From Actinomycetota bacterium (lineage in GTDB: Bacteria; Actinomycetota; Actinomycetes; Streptosporangiales; Streptosporangiaceae): a DNA stretch of 46,187 bases. Below the pieces are notes generated by a model. That model did not search any database, was not told the origin of the DNA, and was given only the letters and a program-made list of their open reading frames with translations. The position numbers were made by a program, and so were the translations under genes. This document shows positions 21,912 through 30,040 of the stretch, piece by piece. The stretch is from contig JAFAYQ010000040.1 of assembly GCA_019240215.1 (NCBI GenBank), positions 1 through 46,187 of the forward strand, given 5' to 3'. Numbering within the stretch: position 1 is the stretch's first letter; each line of letters starts with the position of its first letter.

Positions 21912-21918
21912 ACCCCGC

Positions 21919-22914
21919 TCAGCTGGCGACCCGGACCACGCGGCCGGTCTCCAGACTCTCCACCGCCGCGTTGGCCAGCACCAGCGCCGCCCGCCCGTCG
22001 GCGAACGACGGTGACATCGGCGCCCCGGTCTCCATCGAGACCACGAACTGGTCCAGCTCGGCCCGGTAGGCGGGCTCGTAGCGGTCGCGGAAGAAGTTCA
22101 GGTACGGGGCGGCCGCCTCGCTCCGCTCGGCCCCCGCGTAGCGGACGCTGGTCGGCAGCTGGTTGGCGGCGCTCAGCATGCCGTCGGCGCCGAACACCTC
22201 GACCCGCTGGTCGTAGCCGAAGCGGCAGCGGCGGCTGTTGGTGATCTGGGCCAGCGCGCCGCTGGCCGCCCGCAGCACCACGATCGCGCTGTCGACGTCC
22301 CCGGCCGTCTCGATGTAGGGCTCGATCAGGTTGGCCCCGGCCGCCTGGACCTCGGTGATCTCGCCCAGCAGGAACCGGGCCAGGTCGAAGTCGTGGATGG
22401 TCATGTCCCGGAACAGCCCGCCCGAGCTGGCCACGTAGCCGGCCGGCGGCGGGGCCGGGTCCCGGCTGGTGATGGCCAGCTGCTCGACCGGGCCGATGTC
22501 GCCGGCCCGGACCCGGTCGTGGATCTCCCGGAACGACGGGTCGAAGCGCCGGTTGAACCCGACCATCACCGCCGGCGACCGCGGCCCGATCTCGGCCCAG
22601 CAGGCGTCGACCCGGCCGAGGTCGAGGTCGATCGGCTTCTCGCACAGCACCGCCCGGCCGGCCCGGGCCGCCGCCGTCAGCAGGTCCACGTGGGTCGGGG
22701 TGGGGGAGCCGATGACCACCCCGTCGATGGCCGGGTCGGCCAGCACGGTGCCGGGGTCGGTGCTGGCCCGGCCGCCGCAGCGGGCGGCCAGGGCCTCGGC
22801 GGCCGGCTCGGCCGGGTCGCACACCCAGGCCAGCTCGGCCCGCGGGTGGGCGGCGATCGACTCGGCGTGCACGGCTCCGATCCGGCCCGCCCCGAACAGG
22901 GCAATTCGCAGCAT
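21919..22914 (-). CDS. iolG: Gfo/Idh/MocA oxidoreductase, inositol 2-dehydrogenase-like
   Basis: A 331-aa NAD(P)-dependent sugar or polyol dehydrogenase. The N-terminal Rossmann motif is GAGRIG (8-13), the EKP motif has K93, and the catalytic pair is D170 and H174 in FRDMTIHDFDLARF, the signature of myo-inositol 2-dehydrogenases. ATG 22914 is taken because the Rossmann strand follows at once. A longer frame extends upstream but overlays the acyl-CoA dehydrogenase gene. It lies 10 bp after that gene. No other inositol-catabolism gene is nearby, so the exact substrate is uncertain. Confidence 0.85.
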   Translation of the reverse strand: MLRIALFGAGRIGAVHAESIAAHPRAELAWVCDPAEPAAEALAARCGGRASTDPGTVLADPAIDGVVIGSPTPTHVDLLTAAARAGRAVLCEKPIDLDLGRVDACWAEIGPRSPAVMVGFNRRFDPSFREIHDRVRAGDIGPVEQLAITSRDPAPPPAGYVASSGGLFRDMTIHDFDLARFLLGEITEVQAAGANLIEPYIETAGDVDSAIVVLRAASGALAQITNSRRCRFGYDQRVEVFGADGMLSAANQLPTSVRYAGAERSEAAAPYLNFFRDRYEPAYRAELDQFVVSMETGAPMSPSFADGRAALVLANAAVESLETGRVVRVAS

Positions 22915-22924
22915 GGGGGACAGG

Positions 22925-24565
22925 CTACGAGGCCAGGCGGGCGTAATCGATGATCGCCCCGGCGTCGGCCGCGGCCGGCAGGGTGCCGAACGTCGGCGCC
23001 CAGTCCCCGTCCAGCCGGCTGGCGCAGAACGCGTCCGCGACCGCGCCCGGCGCCTGCCGGACCAGCAGCGAGGCCTGCACCGCGAGCGCGATCTGGCTGA
23101 CCAGCCGCCGCCCCGTCCGGTCCCGGCTGGCCCCGTCCGGGCCAGCACTGTCCGGCCGGGTCGCGGCCGCCTCGATCGCCGCCGCGGCCGCCGCCAGCCG
23201 GGGCTCGGCCGGAGCCGCCGCCCGGATCTCGTCCAGCAGCGGCTCGATCGCCTTCGGCTCCCGGGCCAGCACCCGCTGCACGTCGAGCACCATCATGTTC
23301 GAGGTGCCCTCCCAGATCGCGTTGAGCGGCGCCTCCCGGTAGTAGCGGGGGAGCGGGTGCTCCTCGATGTAGCCGTTGCCGCCGATGCACTCGATCGCCT
23401 CCTCGGCCACCAGCGGCGCCCGCTTGCAGTTCCAGTACTTGGCCACCGGGGTGAGGATCCGGCCCAGCAGCCGCTCGCTCTCGTCGTCGCGGTCGTCCAT
23501 CGTCCGGGCCAGCCGGAACGCCAGGCGGGTGGCGCCGGCCCACTCCAGCGCCAGGTCGGCCAGCACCGCCGCCTGGACCGGCAGGTCCGCCAGCCGCTGG
23601 CCGAACGCGGTGCGGTGGTCGGCGTAGTGCAGCGCCTGCGACAGCGCCGCCCGCATCAGCCCGGCCGAGCCGACCGCGAAGTCCAGCCTGGTGTAGTCCG
23701 AGGAGGTCAGGATCGTGCGGACGCCGCGCCCCTCCTCGCCCACGGCCAGCCCGCAGGCGTCGTCGTATTCGATCTCGGACGAGGCGTTGGCCCGGTTGCC
23801 GAGCTTGTCCTTGAGCCGCTGGATGACGATGCCGTTGGCGGTGCCGTCGGGCCGCCAGCGCGGCACGAAGAAGCAGGTGGGCCCGGCCGCGGTCTGGGCC
23901 ACGGTGAAGAACCCGTCGCTCATCGGGGCCGAGCAGAACCACTTGTGTCCGTTCAGCCGGTAGGCCTGGCCGGGCCCGCGGGGACCGGCCGGCTGGGCCA
24001 CGGTCACGTTGGCCCGCAGGTCCGAGCCGCCCTGCTTCTCGGTCATCGCGTAGCCGACGGTGGCCGCCCGCTTGGTCTCGACCGGCGCGTAAACCGGGTC
24101 GTAGTCATGGCGGGCGACCCGCTCGGCGTAGGCGGCCAGCTCGGGGGTGTCCCGCAGGGTGGGCACGGCCGCGTAGGCCATCCCGGTCGGGCAGGCGGTG
24201 CCCCCGTCCACCTGGTTCCACAGGTAGGACTGCACCGCCCGGGCCAGGTGGCCGCCGGGCTCGGTGGCCGTCCAGGCCAGCGCGTGCACCCCGTGCCCGA
24301 ACGCGGCCGCCATCAGCTGGTGGTAGGCCGGGTGGAACTCGACCACGTCGATCCGGCGGCCGAGCCGGTCGTGGGTCCGCAGCTCGGGCGGGTAGCGGTG
24401 CGCATCCCGGGCGGCCGCCAGCGTGGCCGGGTCCCACACCGCCCGGCCCAGCTTTTCCGCGTGGGGGCGGCTCCAGGGAGCGTGCTCGGTGATCACCGCG
24501 TCGGCGATCGCATCTTTGGAAAAGGCATCGACCCCGGTGAGGTCCTCAACCAGGTTCGCCGTCAT
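22925..24565 (-). CDS. AidB-like acyl-CoA dehydrogenase family protein
   Basis: A 546-aa FAD protein of the acyl-CoA dehydrogenase superfamily. The stretch MTEKQGGSDLRAN and the C-terminal ECIGGNGYIEE and WEGTSNMM segments are typical of the AidB/isovaleryl-CoA-like group. In E. coli AidB is part of the alkylation response. Other actinobacterial relatives may act on branched acyl-CoA, so the reaction is not settled. The ATG overlaps the TetR stop (ATGA), and the dehydrogenase at 21919-22914 follows, so all three share one transcript controlled by the TetR. Confidence 0.88.
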   Translation of the reverse strand: MTANLVEDLTGVDAFSKDAIADAVITEHAPWSRPHAEKLGRAVWDPATLAAARDAHRYPPELRTHDRLGRRIDVVEFHPAYHQLMAAAFGHGVHALAWTATEPGGHLARAVQSYLWNQVDGGTACPTGMAYAAVPTLRDTPELAAYAERVARHDYDPVYAPVETKRAATVGYAMTEKQGGSDLRANVTVAQPAGPRGPGQAYRLNGHKWFCSAPMSDGFFTVAQTAAGPTCFFVPRWRPDGTANGIVIQRLKDKLGNRANASSEIEYDDACGLAVGEEGRGVRTILTSSDYTRLDFAVGSAGLMRAALSQALHYADHRTAFGQRLADLPVQAAVLADLALEWAGATRLAFRLARTMDDRDDESERLLGRILTPVAKYWNCKRAPLVAEEAIECIGGNGYIEEHPLPRYYREAPLNAIWEGTSNMMVLDVQRVLAREPKAIEPLLDEIRAAAPAEPRLAAAAAAIEAAATRPDSAGPDGASRDRTGRRLVSQIALAVQASLLVRQAPGAVADAFCASRLDGDWAPTFGTLPAAADAGAIIDYARLAS

Positions 24566-25302
24566 TTGCGGTCCTCCTTCTGAGCGGGGAAGCCGCCCAC
24601 GGCGGCCCGGCAGAACGCGGCGATCTCTTCCGTGATCGCCTCACGGTCCGGGGCGGCCGCCCCGGTGCGACGTCCCCCCGGGGTGCCCGCGTCGCTGTCC
24701 ATCGGCGTCGCGGTCGTCGTTCCCGGGCGGCGTCCCCCGGGGTAGCCCGCGCCACCGCCCGTCGCCGTCGCCGCGGCCCGGCGCGACAGCGGCGCGACCA
24801 GCGCCTCGAGCATCGCCCCGACCACGGCGGCCCCCCGCAGCCCGGCGTCCTGGGCCGCCAGCTGCCCGGCCGCCATCCCCTCTTCGATCAGCCCGCCGAA
24901 CACCTCCGCCAGCCGGGCCCGGGCCGCCAGCCGGACCTGATCCACGCCGGGGTCCATCGGCTCGACGATCACCGCGTAGGCCAGCCCCTCCCCCCGCAGC
25001 GCCCGGTCCGCGAACGTCGCCACCGCATCCCCGATCCGCTCCAGCGCCGGCCGGTCCCGCTCGTCGGCGATGGCCCGTACCACGGCCAGCTCCCGGTCGC
25101 ACACGGCTCGCAGCATCTCCGCGAACAACGACGCCTTGGACGGAAAATGCCGGTACACCGACCCGGTCGCCACGTCCGCCACCGACGCCACCACCGCCAC
25201 CTGGGCGGCCGCGTACCCCTGCTCGGCCACCACCACCCGCGCCGCCTCGAGGATCCGCCTCCGGCTGTCCGCCACCCGCGCCGCCACCCTCGGACTAGTC
25301 AC
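24562..25302 (-). CDS. TetR/AcrR family regulator with a low-complexity insert
   Basis: A 246-aa regulator. The helix-turn-helix lies at about 14-60 (VVAEQGYAAAQVAVVASVADVATGSVYRHFPSKASLF). The ligand-binding half is interrupted near residues 179-216 by a Gly/Thr/Pro/Arg-rich insert with repeated PGGRRPG-like units, absent from typical members. GTG 25302 is the start. It is first in an operon with the AidB-like gene (4-bp overlap) and probably autoregulates through the dyads at 25337-25368. Confidence 0.9.
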   Translation of the reverse strand: MTSPRVAARVADSRRRILEAARVVVAEQGYAAAQVAVVASVADVATGSVYRHFPSKASLFAEMLRAVCDRELAVVRAIADERDRPALERIGDAVATFADRALRGEGLAYAVIVEPMDPGVDQVRLAARARLAEVFGGLIEEGMAAGQLAAQDAGLRGAAVVGAMLEALVAPLSRRAAATATGGGAGYPGGRRPGTTTATPMDSDAGTPGGRRTGAAAPDREAITEEIAAFCRAAVGGFPAQKEDRK

Positions 25303-25336
25303 GTTCGAAGCCCACCGCCCGCCGCCCTCTCCGGAA

Positions 25337-25368
25337 TGAATCTCAGTTCATTAATGAATCAAAGTTCA
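25337..25368. promoter_or_regulatory. Doubled TGAA-N6-TTCA operator
   Basis: Two 14-bp dyads, TGAATCTCAGTTCA (25337-25350) and TGAATCAAAGTTCA (25355-25368), are separated by TTAA. The junction TTCATTAATGAA (25347-25358) is itself a perfect 12-bp palindrome. The block is strikingly AT-rich and lies 35 bp before the tetR start, matching a cooperative two-dimer TetR site. The binding protein is inferred to be the adjacent TetR. Confidence 0.7.
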
Positions 25369-25410
25369 TCTCTCGGGTCAAGGCTTGGTCTCTGGCGGGG
25401 GTGCCCCAGA

Positions 25411-25507
25411 CTCCGGCCTCCGCCTCCGGTCTCCGGCCTCCAGCCTCCGGGCTCTGGTCTCCGGCCTCCAGCCTCCGGGCTCTGGTCTCCGGCCTCCGGT
25501 CTCTGGT
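25411..25507. repeat. 28-bp tandem repeat, pyrimidine-rich
   Basis: The unit begins CTCCGGCCTCCAGCCTCCGG and ends GCTCTGGT. Two exact copies lie at 25431-25458 and 25459-25486, with a shorter copy to 25507 and degenerate CTCCGGCCTC blocks from 25411. The unit is not a multiple of three and is strongly strand-biased (C/T on plus). Confidence 0.85.
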
Positions 25508-25519
25508 CTACGGGCTGGA

Positions 25520-25535
25520 CTTAAAGCGCTTTAAG
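25520..25535. promoter_or_regulatory. Perfect 16-bp palindrome CTTAAAGCGCTTTAAG
   Basis: A perfect 16-bp palindrome directly after the 28-bp repeats, in a locally AT-rich patch. It is about 300 bp from the MerR gene and 220 bp upstream of the tetR start. It may be an operator or a small hairpin; no binding protein can be named. Confidence 0.5.
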
Positions 25536-25801
25536 GCCTGGCTCCGCCCGGTCGCCGTCGCCCGCCCTTCCGGCCGCCGACCCGACCAGGCCGGCCATGG
25601 GTGTGCACTTGGCGTGCCTCTTCCAGCTCCCCAGCCACACCCGTCGCAGGCCTACTTTCGCTGGAGCGTTTCCGGCGATAATCACCGGTTTTGCTCCAGT
25701 GAAGCTTGGGTCCACGAGCCGCGCCCGGGTGCTCGGGACTCCCGGGCCCCGTGTGACTCAAGAGGCTCTGGTGGCGGCTTGAAACGTCGCCCGACGTGAG
25801 C

Positions 25802-25832
25802 TTGACGGAGCCCTTGGGGCAGGGGTCAGGAT
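25802..25832 (+). promoter_or_regulatory. MerR-type promoter with 19-bp spacer
   Basis: The -35 TTGACG (25802-25807) and -10 CAGGAT (25827-25832) are separated by 19 bp, the long spacing that MerR-family activators correct by twisting DNA. The spacer holds the dyad GAGCCCT-N6-AGGGGTC (25808-25827). The start codon at 25839 lies 6 nt after the -10, so transcription should begin at or next to the GTG, giving a leaderless mRNA. Autoregulation is inferred. Confidence 0.75.
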
Positions 25833-25838
25833 CGGCAC

Positions 25839-26675
25839 GTGCAGACAGAACAAGCGAGCGAACTGCTGCCGACCGGGGAGTTTTCCCGGCGGACGGGGCT
25901 CAGCCTGAAGGCCCTGCGGATCTACGACGAGAACGGCCTGCTCCGGCCGGCCACGGTCGAGCCGTGCACCGGGCGGCGCGGCTACCGGCCGGATCAGGTG
26001 CGGGTGGCCGGGCTGGTGCGGATGCTACGGGGCGTGGACATGAGCCTGGCCGGCATCGCCCAGCTGCTGGACGAGCTGGGCGGCCCGGAGCCGGCCAGCG
26101 CCACCGAGCGGCTCGACGCGCACCTGACCGAGCTCGAACGGCAGCACACCGGCAAGCGGTTTCTGATCAGCCATATCCGCGCGATCCTGCGAGAGGAAGA
26201 AGCACCGATGTTCCCCATCCAGACCCGGCCCGTGCCCGCCCAGCGGGTGATGTCCATCCAGCGGCGGCTGCGGGCCCCGCAGACCGAGGCCTTCGTGGCC
26301 GAGGCCAAGACCGCCTTCCACCAGCATCTGGACGGCGCCACCCCGACCGGGCCGTTCATGCTGGTCTTCCACGGCATCGTCGACCACGAGAGCGACGGGC
26401 CGCTGGAGGCCATCCTCGGCTGCCCGGACGGCGTCGAGCCGACCGACCTCATCGGCATCCGCACCGAACCGGCCCACGACGAGGCGTTCACCACGATCAC
26501 CAAGGCCCAGTGGGAGTACCCGGCCATTCTCGCCGCCTACGACGCGGTCGGGTCATCGGACACCGTGAGCGGCCGTCCGCGCAGCTCACTGTCGTGCCGG
26601 GAGGTGTACCTGGCCGACCCGGCCGCCATCGGCGCCGACGAAAACGTCTGTGATATCGCGTTCCCGCTGGGCTAG
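25839..26675 (+). CDS. MerR-family regulator with GyrI-like effector-binding domain
   Basis: A 278-aa regulator. The winged helix-turn-helix (about 11-80) contains FSRRTGLSLKALRIYDENGLLRP. A helix of about 40 residues leads to a GyrI-like effector domain (about 127-278), as in multidrug sensors such as BmrR. ABC-F follows 9 bp downstream, so the likely job is to switch on this resistance-type gene when a lipophilic or cationic drug binds. GTG 25839 is supported by the promoter just upstream; no ribosome site is needed for a leaderless start. Confidence 0.9.
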   Translation: MQTEQASELLPTGEFSRRTGLSLKALRIYDENGLLRPATVEPCTGRRGYRPDQVRVAGLVRMLRGVDMSLAGIAQLLDELGGPEPASATERLDAHLTELERQHTGKRFLISHIRAILREEEAPMFPIQTRPVPAQRVMSIQRRLRAPQTEAFVAEAKTAFHQHLDGATPTGPFMLVFHGIVDHESDGPLEAILGCPDGVEPTDLIGIRTEPAHDEAFTTITKAQWEYPAILAAYDAVGSSDTVSGRPRSSLSCREVYLADPAAIGADENVCDIAFPLG

Positions 26676-26684
26676 CCTGCGCGA

Positions 26685-28304
26685 GTGGCACACGTCGAAG
26701 CAGCGCACGTCGACTACTACCTGCCGGACGGCCGGCTGCTGCTGGCCGACGTCTCGTTCCGGGTCGGCGAGGGCGAGGCGGCCGCGCTGGTCGGCGCCAA
26801 CGGGGCGGGCAAGAGCACGCTGCTGCGCATGATCACCGGGGAGATCTCGGCCGACGCCGGGTCGGTGACGGTGAGCGGCACGCTCGGGGTGATGCCGCAG
26901 TTCATCGGCTCGGTCCGGGACGACCGGACCGTCCGCGACCTGCTGGTGGCGGTGGCGCCGCCCCGGATCAAGGAAGCCGCCCAGGCCGTCGACCGGGCCG
27001 AGCTGGCCATCATGGAGCGGGACAGCGAAGCCGATCAGCTGGCCTACGCGCAGGCGCTCAGCGATTGGGGCGAGGTGGGCGGCTACCACGCCGAGGCGCT
27101 GTGGGACATGTGCACGATGGCGGCCCTCGGCGTCCCCTACGAGAAGGCCCAGTGGCGCGGGGTGACCACGCTGTCCGGCGGCGAGCAGAAGCGGCTGGTG
27201 CTGGAGGCGCTGCTGCGCGGCCCGGACGAGGTGCTGCTGCTCGACGAGCCCGACAACTACCTGGACGTGCCGGGCAAGGAGTGGCTCGAGCAGCAGCTGC
27301 GGGAGACCCGCAAGACCGTGCTGTTCGTCTCCCACGACCGCGAGCTGCTCGCCCGGGTCGCGAAAAAGCTGGTCAGCGTGGAACCGGCGCCGGGTGGCAG
27401 CACCGTCTGGGTGCACGGCGGCGGGTTCGGGACCTACCACGAGGCCCGCGCGCACCGGTTCGAGCGGTTCGAGGAACTGCGCCGCCGCTGGGACGACAAG
27501 CACACCCAGCTCAAGCGGCTGGTGGCCGACCTCCAGCAGTACGCCGCCCGCAGCGAGGACATGGCCTCCCGTTACCACGCGGCCCAGACCCGGCTGCGCA
27601 AGTTCGAGGAGGCGGGGCCGCCGCCGGAGCCGCCGCGCCCCCAGGACATCAAGATGAGGCTGCGCGGCGGCCGGACCGGGGTCCGCGCCGTCACCTGTAA
27701 GCAGCTGGGCCTGACCGGCCTGATGCAGCCGTTCGACCTCGAGGTGTTCTACGGCGAGCGGGTGGCGGTGCTCGGCTCCAACGGCTCCGGCAAGTCCCAC
27801 TTCCTGCGCCTGCTGGCCGGCCAGGAGGTCACCCACGAGGGCCAGTGGAAGCTGGGCGCCCGGGTGGTGCCCGGTTACTTCGCCCAGACCCACGCGAACC
27901 CGAACCTGACCGACCGCCCGCTGGTGCAGATCCTGTGGGACGAGCACGCCAAGGACCGCGGCGCCGCCATGAACACGCTGCGCCGCTACGAGCTCGACCG
28001 CCAGGGCGACCAGCCGTTCGGCAAGCTGTCGGGCGGCCAGCAGGCCCGGTTCCAGATCCTGCTGCTGGAGCTGGCCGGGGCGACCGCGCTGCTGCTGGAC
28101 GAGCCGACCGACAACCTCGACCTGGAGTCGGCCGAGGCGCTGCAGGACGGGCTGGCCGCCTACGAGGGCACGGTCATGGTGGTCACCCACGACCGCTGGT
28201 TCGCCCGCTCGTTCGACCGCTACCTGGTGTTCGGGGCCGACGGCCGGGTCCGCGAGACCCCCGAGCCGGTCTGGCACGAGGCCCGCGTCAGCCGCAAGCG
28301 CTAG
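26685..28304 (+). CDS. ABC-F family ATPase (ribosome-protection type)
   Basis: A 539-aa soluble protein with two ABC ATPase domains and no membrane segment. Domain 1: Walker A GANGAGKST (about 40-48), signature LSGGEQKRL, Walker B LLLDEPDNYLD. Domain 2: Walker A GSNGSGKSH, signature LSGGQQARF, Walker B LLLDEPTDNLD. A charged linker (about 240-320) joins them, the part that enters the ribosomal E site in ABC-F proteins. Members protect ribosomes from antibiotics or tune translation. Pairing with a MerR drug sensor favours resistance. GTG 26685 has no clear ribosome site and may rely on coupling to the MerR gene. Its stop is 2 bp from the convergent glycosyltransferase stop. Confidence 0.93.
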   Translation: MAHVEAAHVDYYLPDGRLLLADVSFRVGEGEAAALVGANGAGKSTLLRMITGEISADAGSVTVSGTLGVMPQFIGSVRDDRTVRDLLVAVAPPRIKEAAQAVDRAELAIMERDSEADQLAYAQALSDWGEVGGYHAEALWDMCTMAALGVPYEKAQWRGVTTLSGGEQKRLVLEALLRGPDEVLLLDEPDNYLDVPGKEWLEQQLRETRKTVLFVSHDRELLARVAKKLVSVEPAPGGSTVWVHGGGFGTYHEARAHRFERFEELRRRWDDKHTQLKRLVADLQQYAARSEDMASRYHAAQTRLRKFEEAGPPPEPPRPQDIKMRLRGGRTGVRAVTCKQLGLTGLMQPFDLEVFYGERVAVLGSNGSGKSHFLRLLAGQEVTHEGQWKLGARVVPGYFAQTHANPNLTDRPLVQILWDEHAKDRGAAMNTLRRYELDRQGDQPFGKLSGGQQARFQILLLELAGATALLLDEPTDNLDLESAEALQDGLAAYEGTVMVVTHDRWFARSFDRYLVFGADGRVRETPEPVWHEARVSRKR

Positions 28305-28306
28305 GG

Positions 28307-29770
28307 CTAGTAGGCGCCGGAGCCGCGCACCACCGCGAACGCGGTCTTCCAGAGGATCTGCAGGTCGAGCGCGACCGACCAGTTCTCCACGTAACGCACG
28401 TCGAGGCGGACGGCCTCGTCGTAGGGCAGGTCGGACCGGCCGCTGACCTGCCACAGGCCGGTGATGCCGGGCTTGACCTTGAGCCGCCGCTGCATGTCGT
28501 GGCCGTACTTGGCGGTCTCCGAGGGTAGCGCCGGGCGGGGTCCGACCAGCGACATCTCGCCGGTGAAGACGTTGATCAGCTGGGGCAGCTCGTCCAGCGA
28601 CCAGCGCCGCAGCCAGCCGCCGACCCGGGTGATGCGCGGGTCCCGGCGGATCTTGAACAGCATGCCGCCGCCCGACTCGTTCCGCGCCGCCAGCTCGGCC
28701 AGCCGGGCCTCGGCGTCCACCACCATCGTGCGGAACTTCCAGACCGGGAACGTGCCGCCGTTGCGGCCGACCCGGACCTGCCGGAAGAACACCGGCCCGC
28801 GGTCGGTGACCCGGATGGCCACCCCGATCGTCACGAACACCGGCAGCAGCGCCAGCAGCGCGAGCCCGGCCACGGTCCGGTCGATGGCCCCCTTGACCAG
28901 GCGCTTGGCCCCGCCCAGTTCGACGTGGTCGACGTGCAGGAGCGGCAGCCCGGCCACCGGCCGGATCGTCGTCCGGGGACCGGCGACGTCGAGCAGGGCC
29001 GGGGCCACGCACAGGTCGGTGCTGGTCGTCTCCAGCTCCCAGCCCAGCCGCCGCAGCCGGGTGCCGTCCATCTCCGGGCAGGACAGCACCGCCACCGTGT
29101 CCGCCCCGAAGTGGTCGACCGCCTCGGCGATGCGGTCGAGGTCGCCGAACACCGGGATGTCGCCGATCGCGGACGGCCGGATCGGGCCGGCCAGGCAGGC
29201 GCCGACCATCGACATGCCGTGGTAGCTGTGCTGGCTCAGCATCGCGGTCAGCTGGGTGACCGCCTGAGCGTGCCCGGCCACCACCACCCGGCGCAGGCAC
29301 TGGCCCGCGCTGCGCATCCGGTGCAGGTGCTTGCGCAGCCAGTAGCGCATGACCAGGTCGAGCACCACGGTCGACGGCATCGCCACCGCCACGTAACCAC
29401 GGGCGATCTCCAGCTTGAAAACGTAGGAAACGATGGCCACCGCGGCGGTCAGGCTGACGGCGGCGTGCAGAATGCGCCGGAATTCATCCGGCCCGACGCC
29501 GATGAAGCGTTTGTCATAACCCCCCGCCAGCGTGAGCGAGACCGCCCACAGCAACGGCAGCAGTCCGGTGAAGGCCAGGTATTCGGCCGGCTGGGAGCCC
29601 TGGCTGACGAATCGGGCCTGAATGGCGACCACGCCGCCCACCACCCCGCAGGCCAGGTCGCCGATGGCCGCGCGCCACAGATAGGCCCGGGACCAGGCGG
29701 CGGAATTCCGGGCCGCCAGCAGGGCCTGGCGGCCGGGAAGCGACCCCGCGACGGCTGACTGACCGGCCAC
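28307..29770 (-). CDS. Polyprenyl-phosphate glycosylphosphotransferase (exopolysaccharide priming enzyme)
   Basis: A 487-aa WbaP/CpsE-type enzyme that transfers a sugar-1-phosphate from a nucleotide sugar to undecaprenyl phosphate, starting glycan assembly at the inner membrane face. Four or five N-terminal helices (about 30-130) and a central Rossmann-like domain (about 140-260) precede the catalytic C-terminus. That part has FFRQVRVGRNGGTFPVWKFRTM, LDELPQLINVFTGEMSLVGPRP and the KPGITGLWQVSGRS stretch. GTG 29770 is preceded by AAAGGGG. It diverges from the long export and glycosyltransferase operon and surely belongs to it. The sugar (glucose or galactose phosphate are usual) cannot be told. 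Confidence 0.93.
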   Translation of the reverse strand: MAGQSAVAGSLPGRQALLAARNSAAWSRAYLWRAAIGDLACGVVGGVVAIQARFVSQGSQPAEYLAFTGLLPLLWAVSLTLAGGYDKRFIGVGPDEFRRILHAAVSLTAAVAIVSYVFKLEIARGYVAVAMPSTVVLDLVMRYWLRKHLHRMRSAGQCLRRVVVAGHAQAVTQLTAMLSQHSYHGMSMVGACLAGPIRPSAIGDIPVFGDLDRIAEAVDHFGADTVAVLSCPEMDGTRLRRLGWELETTSTDLCVAPALLDVAGPRTTIRPVAGLPLLHVDHVELGGAKRLVKGAIDRTVAGLALLALLPVFVTIGVAIRVTDRGPVFFRQVRVGRNGGTFPVWKFRTMVVDAEARLAELAARNESGGGMLFKIRRDPRITRVGGWLRRWSLDELPQLINVFTGEMSLVGPRPALPSETAKYGHDMQRRLKVKPGITGLWQVSGRSDLPYDEAVRLDVRYVENWSVALDLQILWKTAFAVVRGSGAY

Positions 29771-30040
29771 AACGGCACCCCTTTTCCGGAGACGTAAATC
29801 ACGTCAAAAGACCCGCCAGAGGCGCCTCCTGATACCGGTCGGCCCGGTTTTGCGCCGGCATTTTCGGTATTCAAAAAATCACAATCAGTAATAGCCGGCC
29901 AGATCGCCGAAGTTACATTTTGAATTTGAGCAATAACAAAACGTAATTGCCGTCGCTGCGTATCACCAGGCCGCACTGATCGCTCATATGCGCAGGTTCC
30001 GGTGGGCGCACGGCCCGCCCGCGATCAGGTCGGAGGACGC
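29771..30040. promoter_or_regulatory. AT-rich divergent promoter region of the polysaccharide cluster
   Basis: A 270-bp region between the priming enzyme and the dehydrogenase gene, with its middle (about 29845-29950) far more AT-rich than anything else in the window. GACGT-N5-ACGTC (29791-29805) is a perfect 5-bp-arm dyad just before the priming enzyme start. A related ACGTAATTGCCGT stretch occurs near 29941-29953. No gene is seen. The AT-rich core could be bound by Lsr2-like silencers; this is inference. Confidence 0.6.

Larger units (their letters stand above)
25369..25800. other. Intergenic region with tandem repeat and palindrome, no gene seen
   Basis: Between the TetR operator and the MerR promoter no credible gene is visible; open frames here lack ribosome sites and family features. 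Contents are a pyrimidine-rich 28-bp tandem repeat (25431-25507) and a 16-bp palindrome (25520-25535), described separately. The rest, about 25536-25800, has mixed composition with an AT-richer patch near 25660-25700. Confidence 0.6.

Noticed and set aside
21919..23148. Longer inositol dehydrogenase starting at 23148
   Set aside because: The extra 78 residues are Arg/Pro shadow of the acyl-CoA dehydrogenase gene; the Rossmann motif starts right after ATG 22914.
25401..25799. Possible small gene between the tetR operator and merR
   Set aside because: The protein is just the translated 28-bp repeat (Leu/Arg/Pro/Ser) with no ribosome site, and its 3' part runs into the promoter region.
26586..29300. 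904-codon minus-strand frame opposite the ABC-F gene
   Set aside because: Antisense shadow with His/Gln/Gly/Val bias and no domains; the plus strand encodes a complete ABC-F protein.
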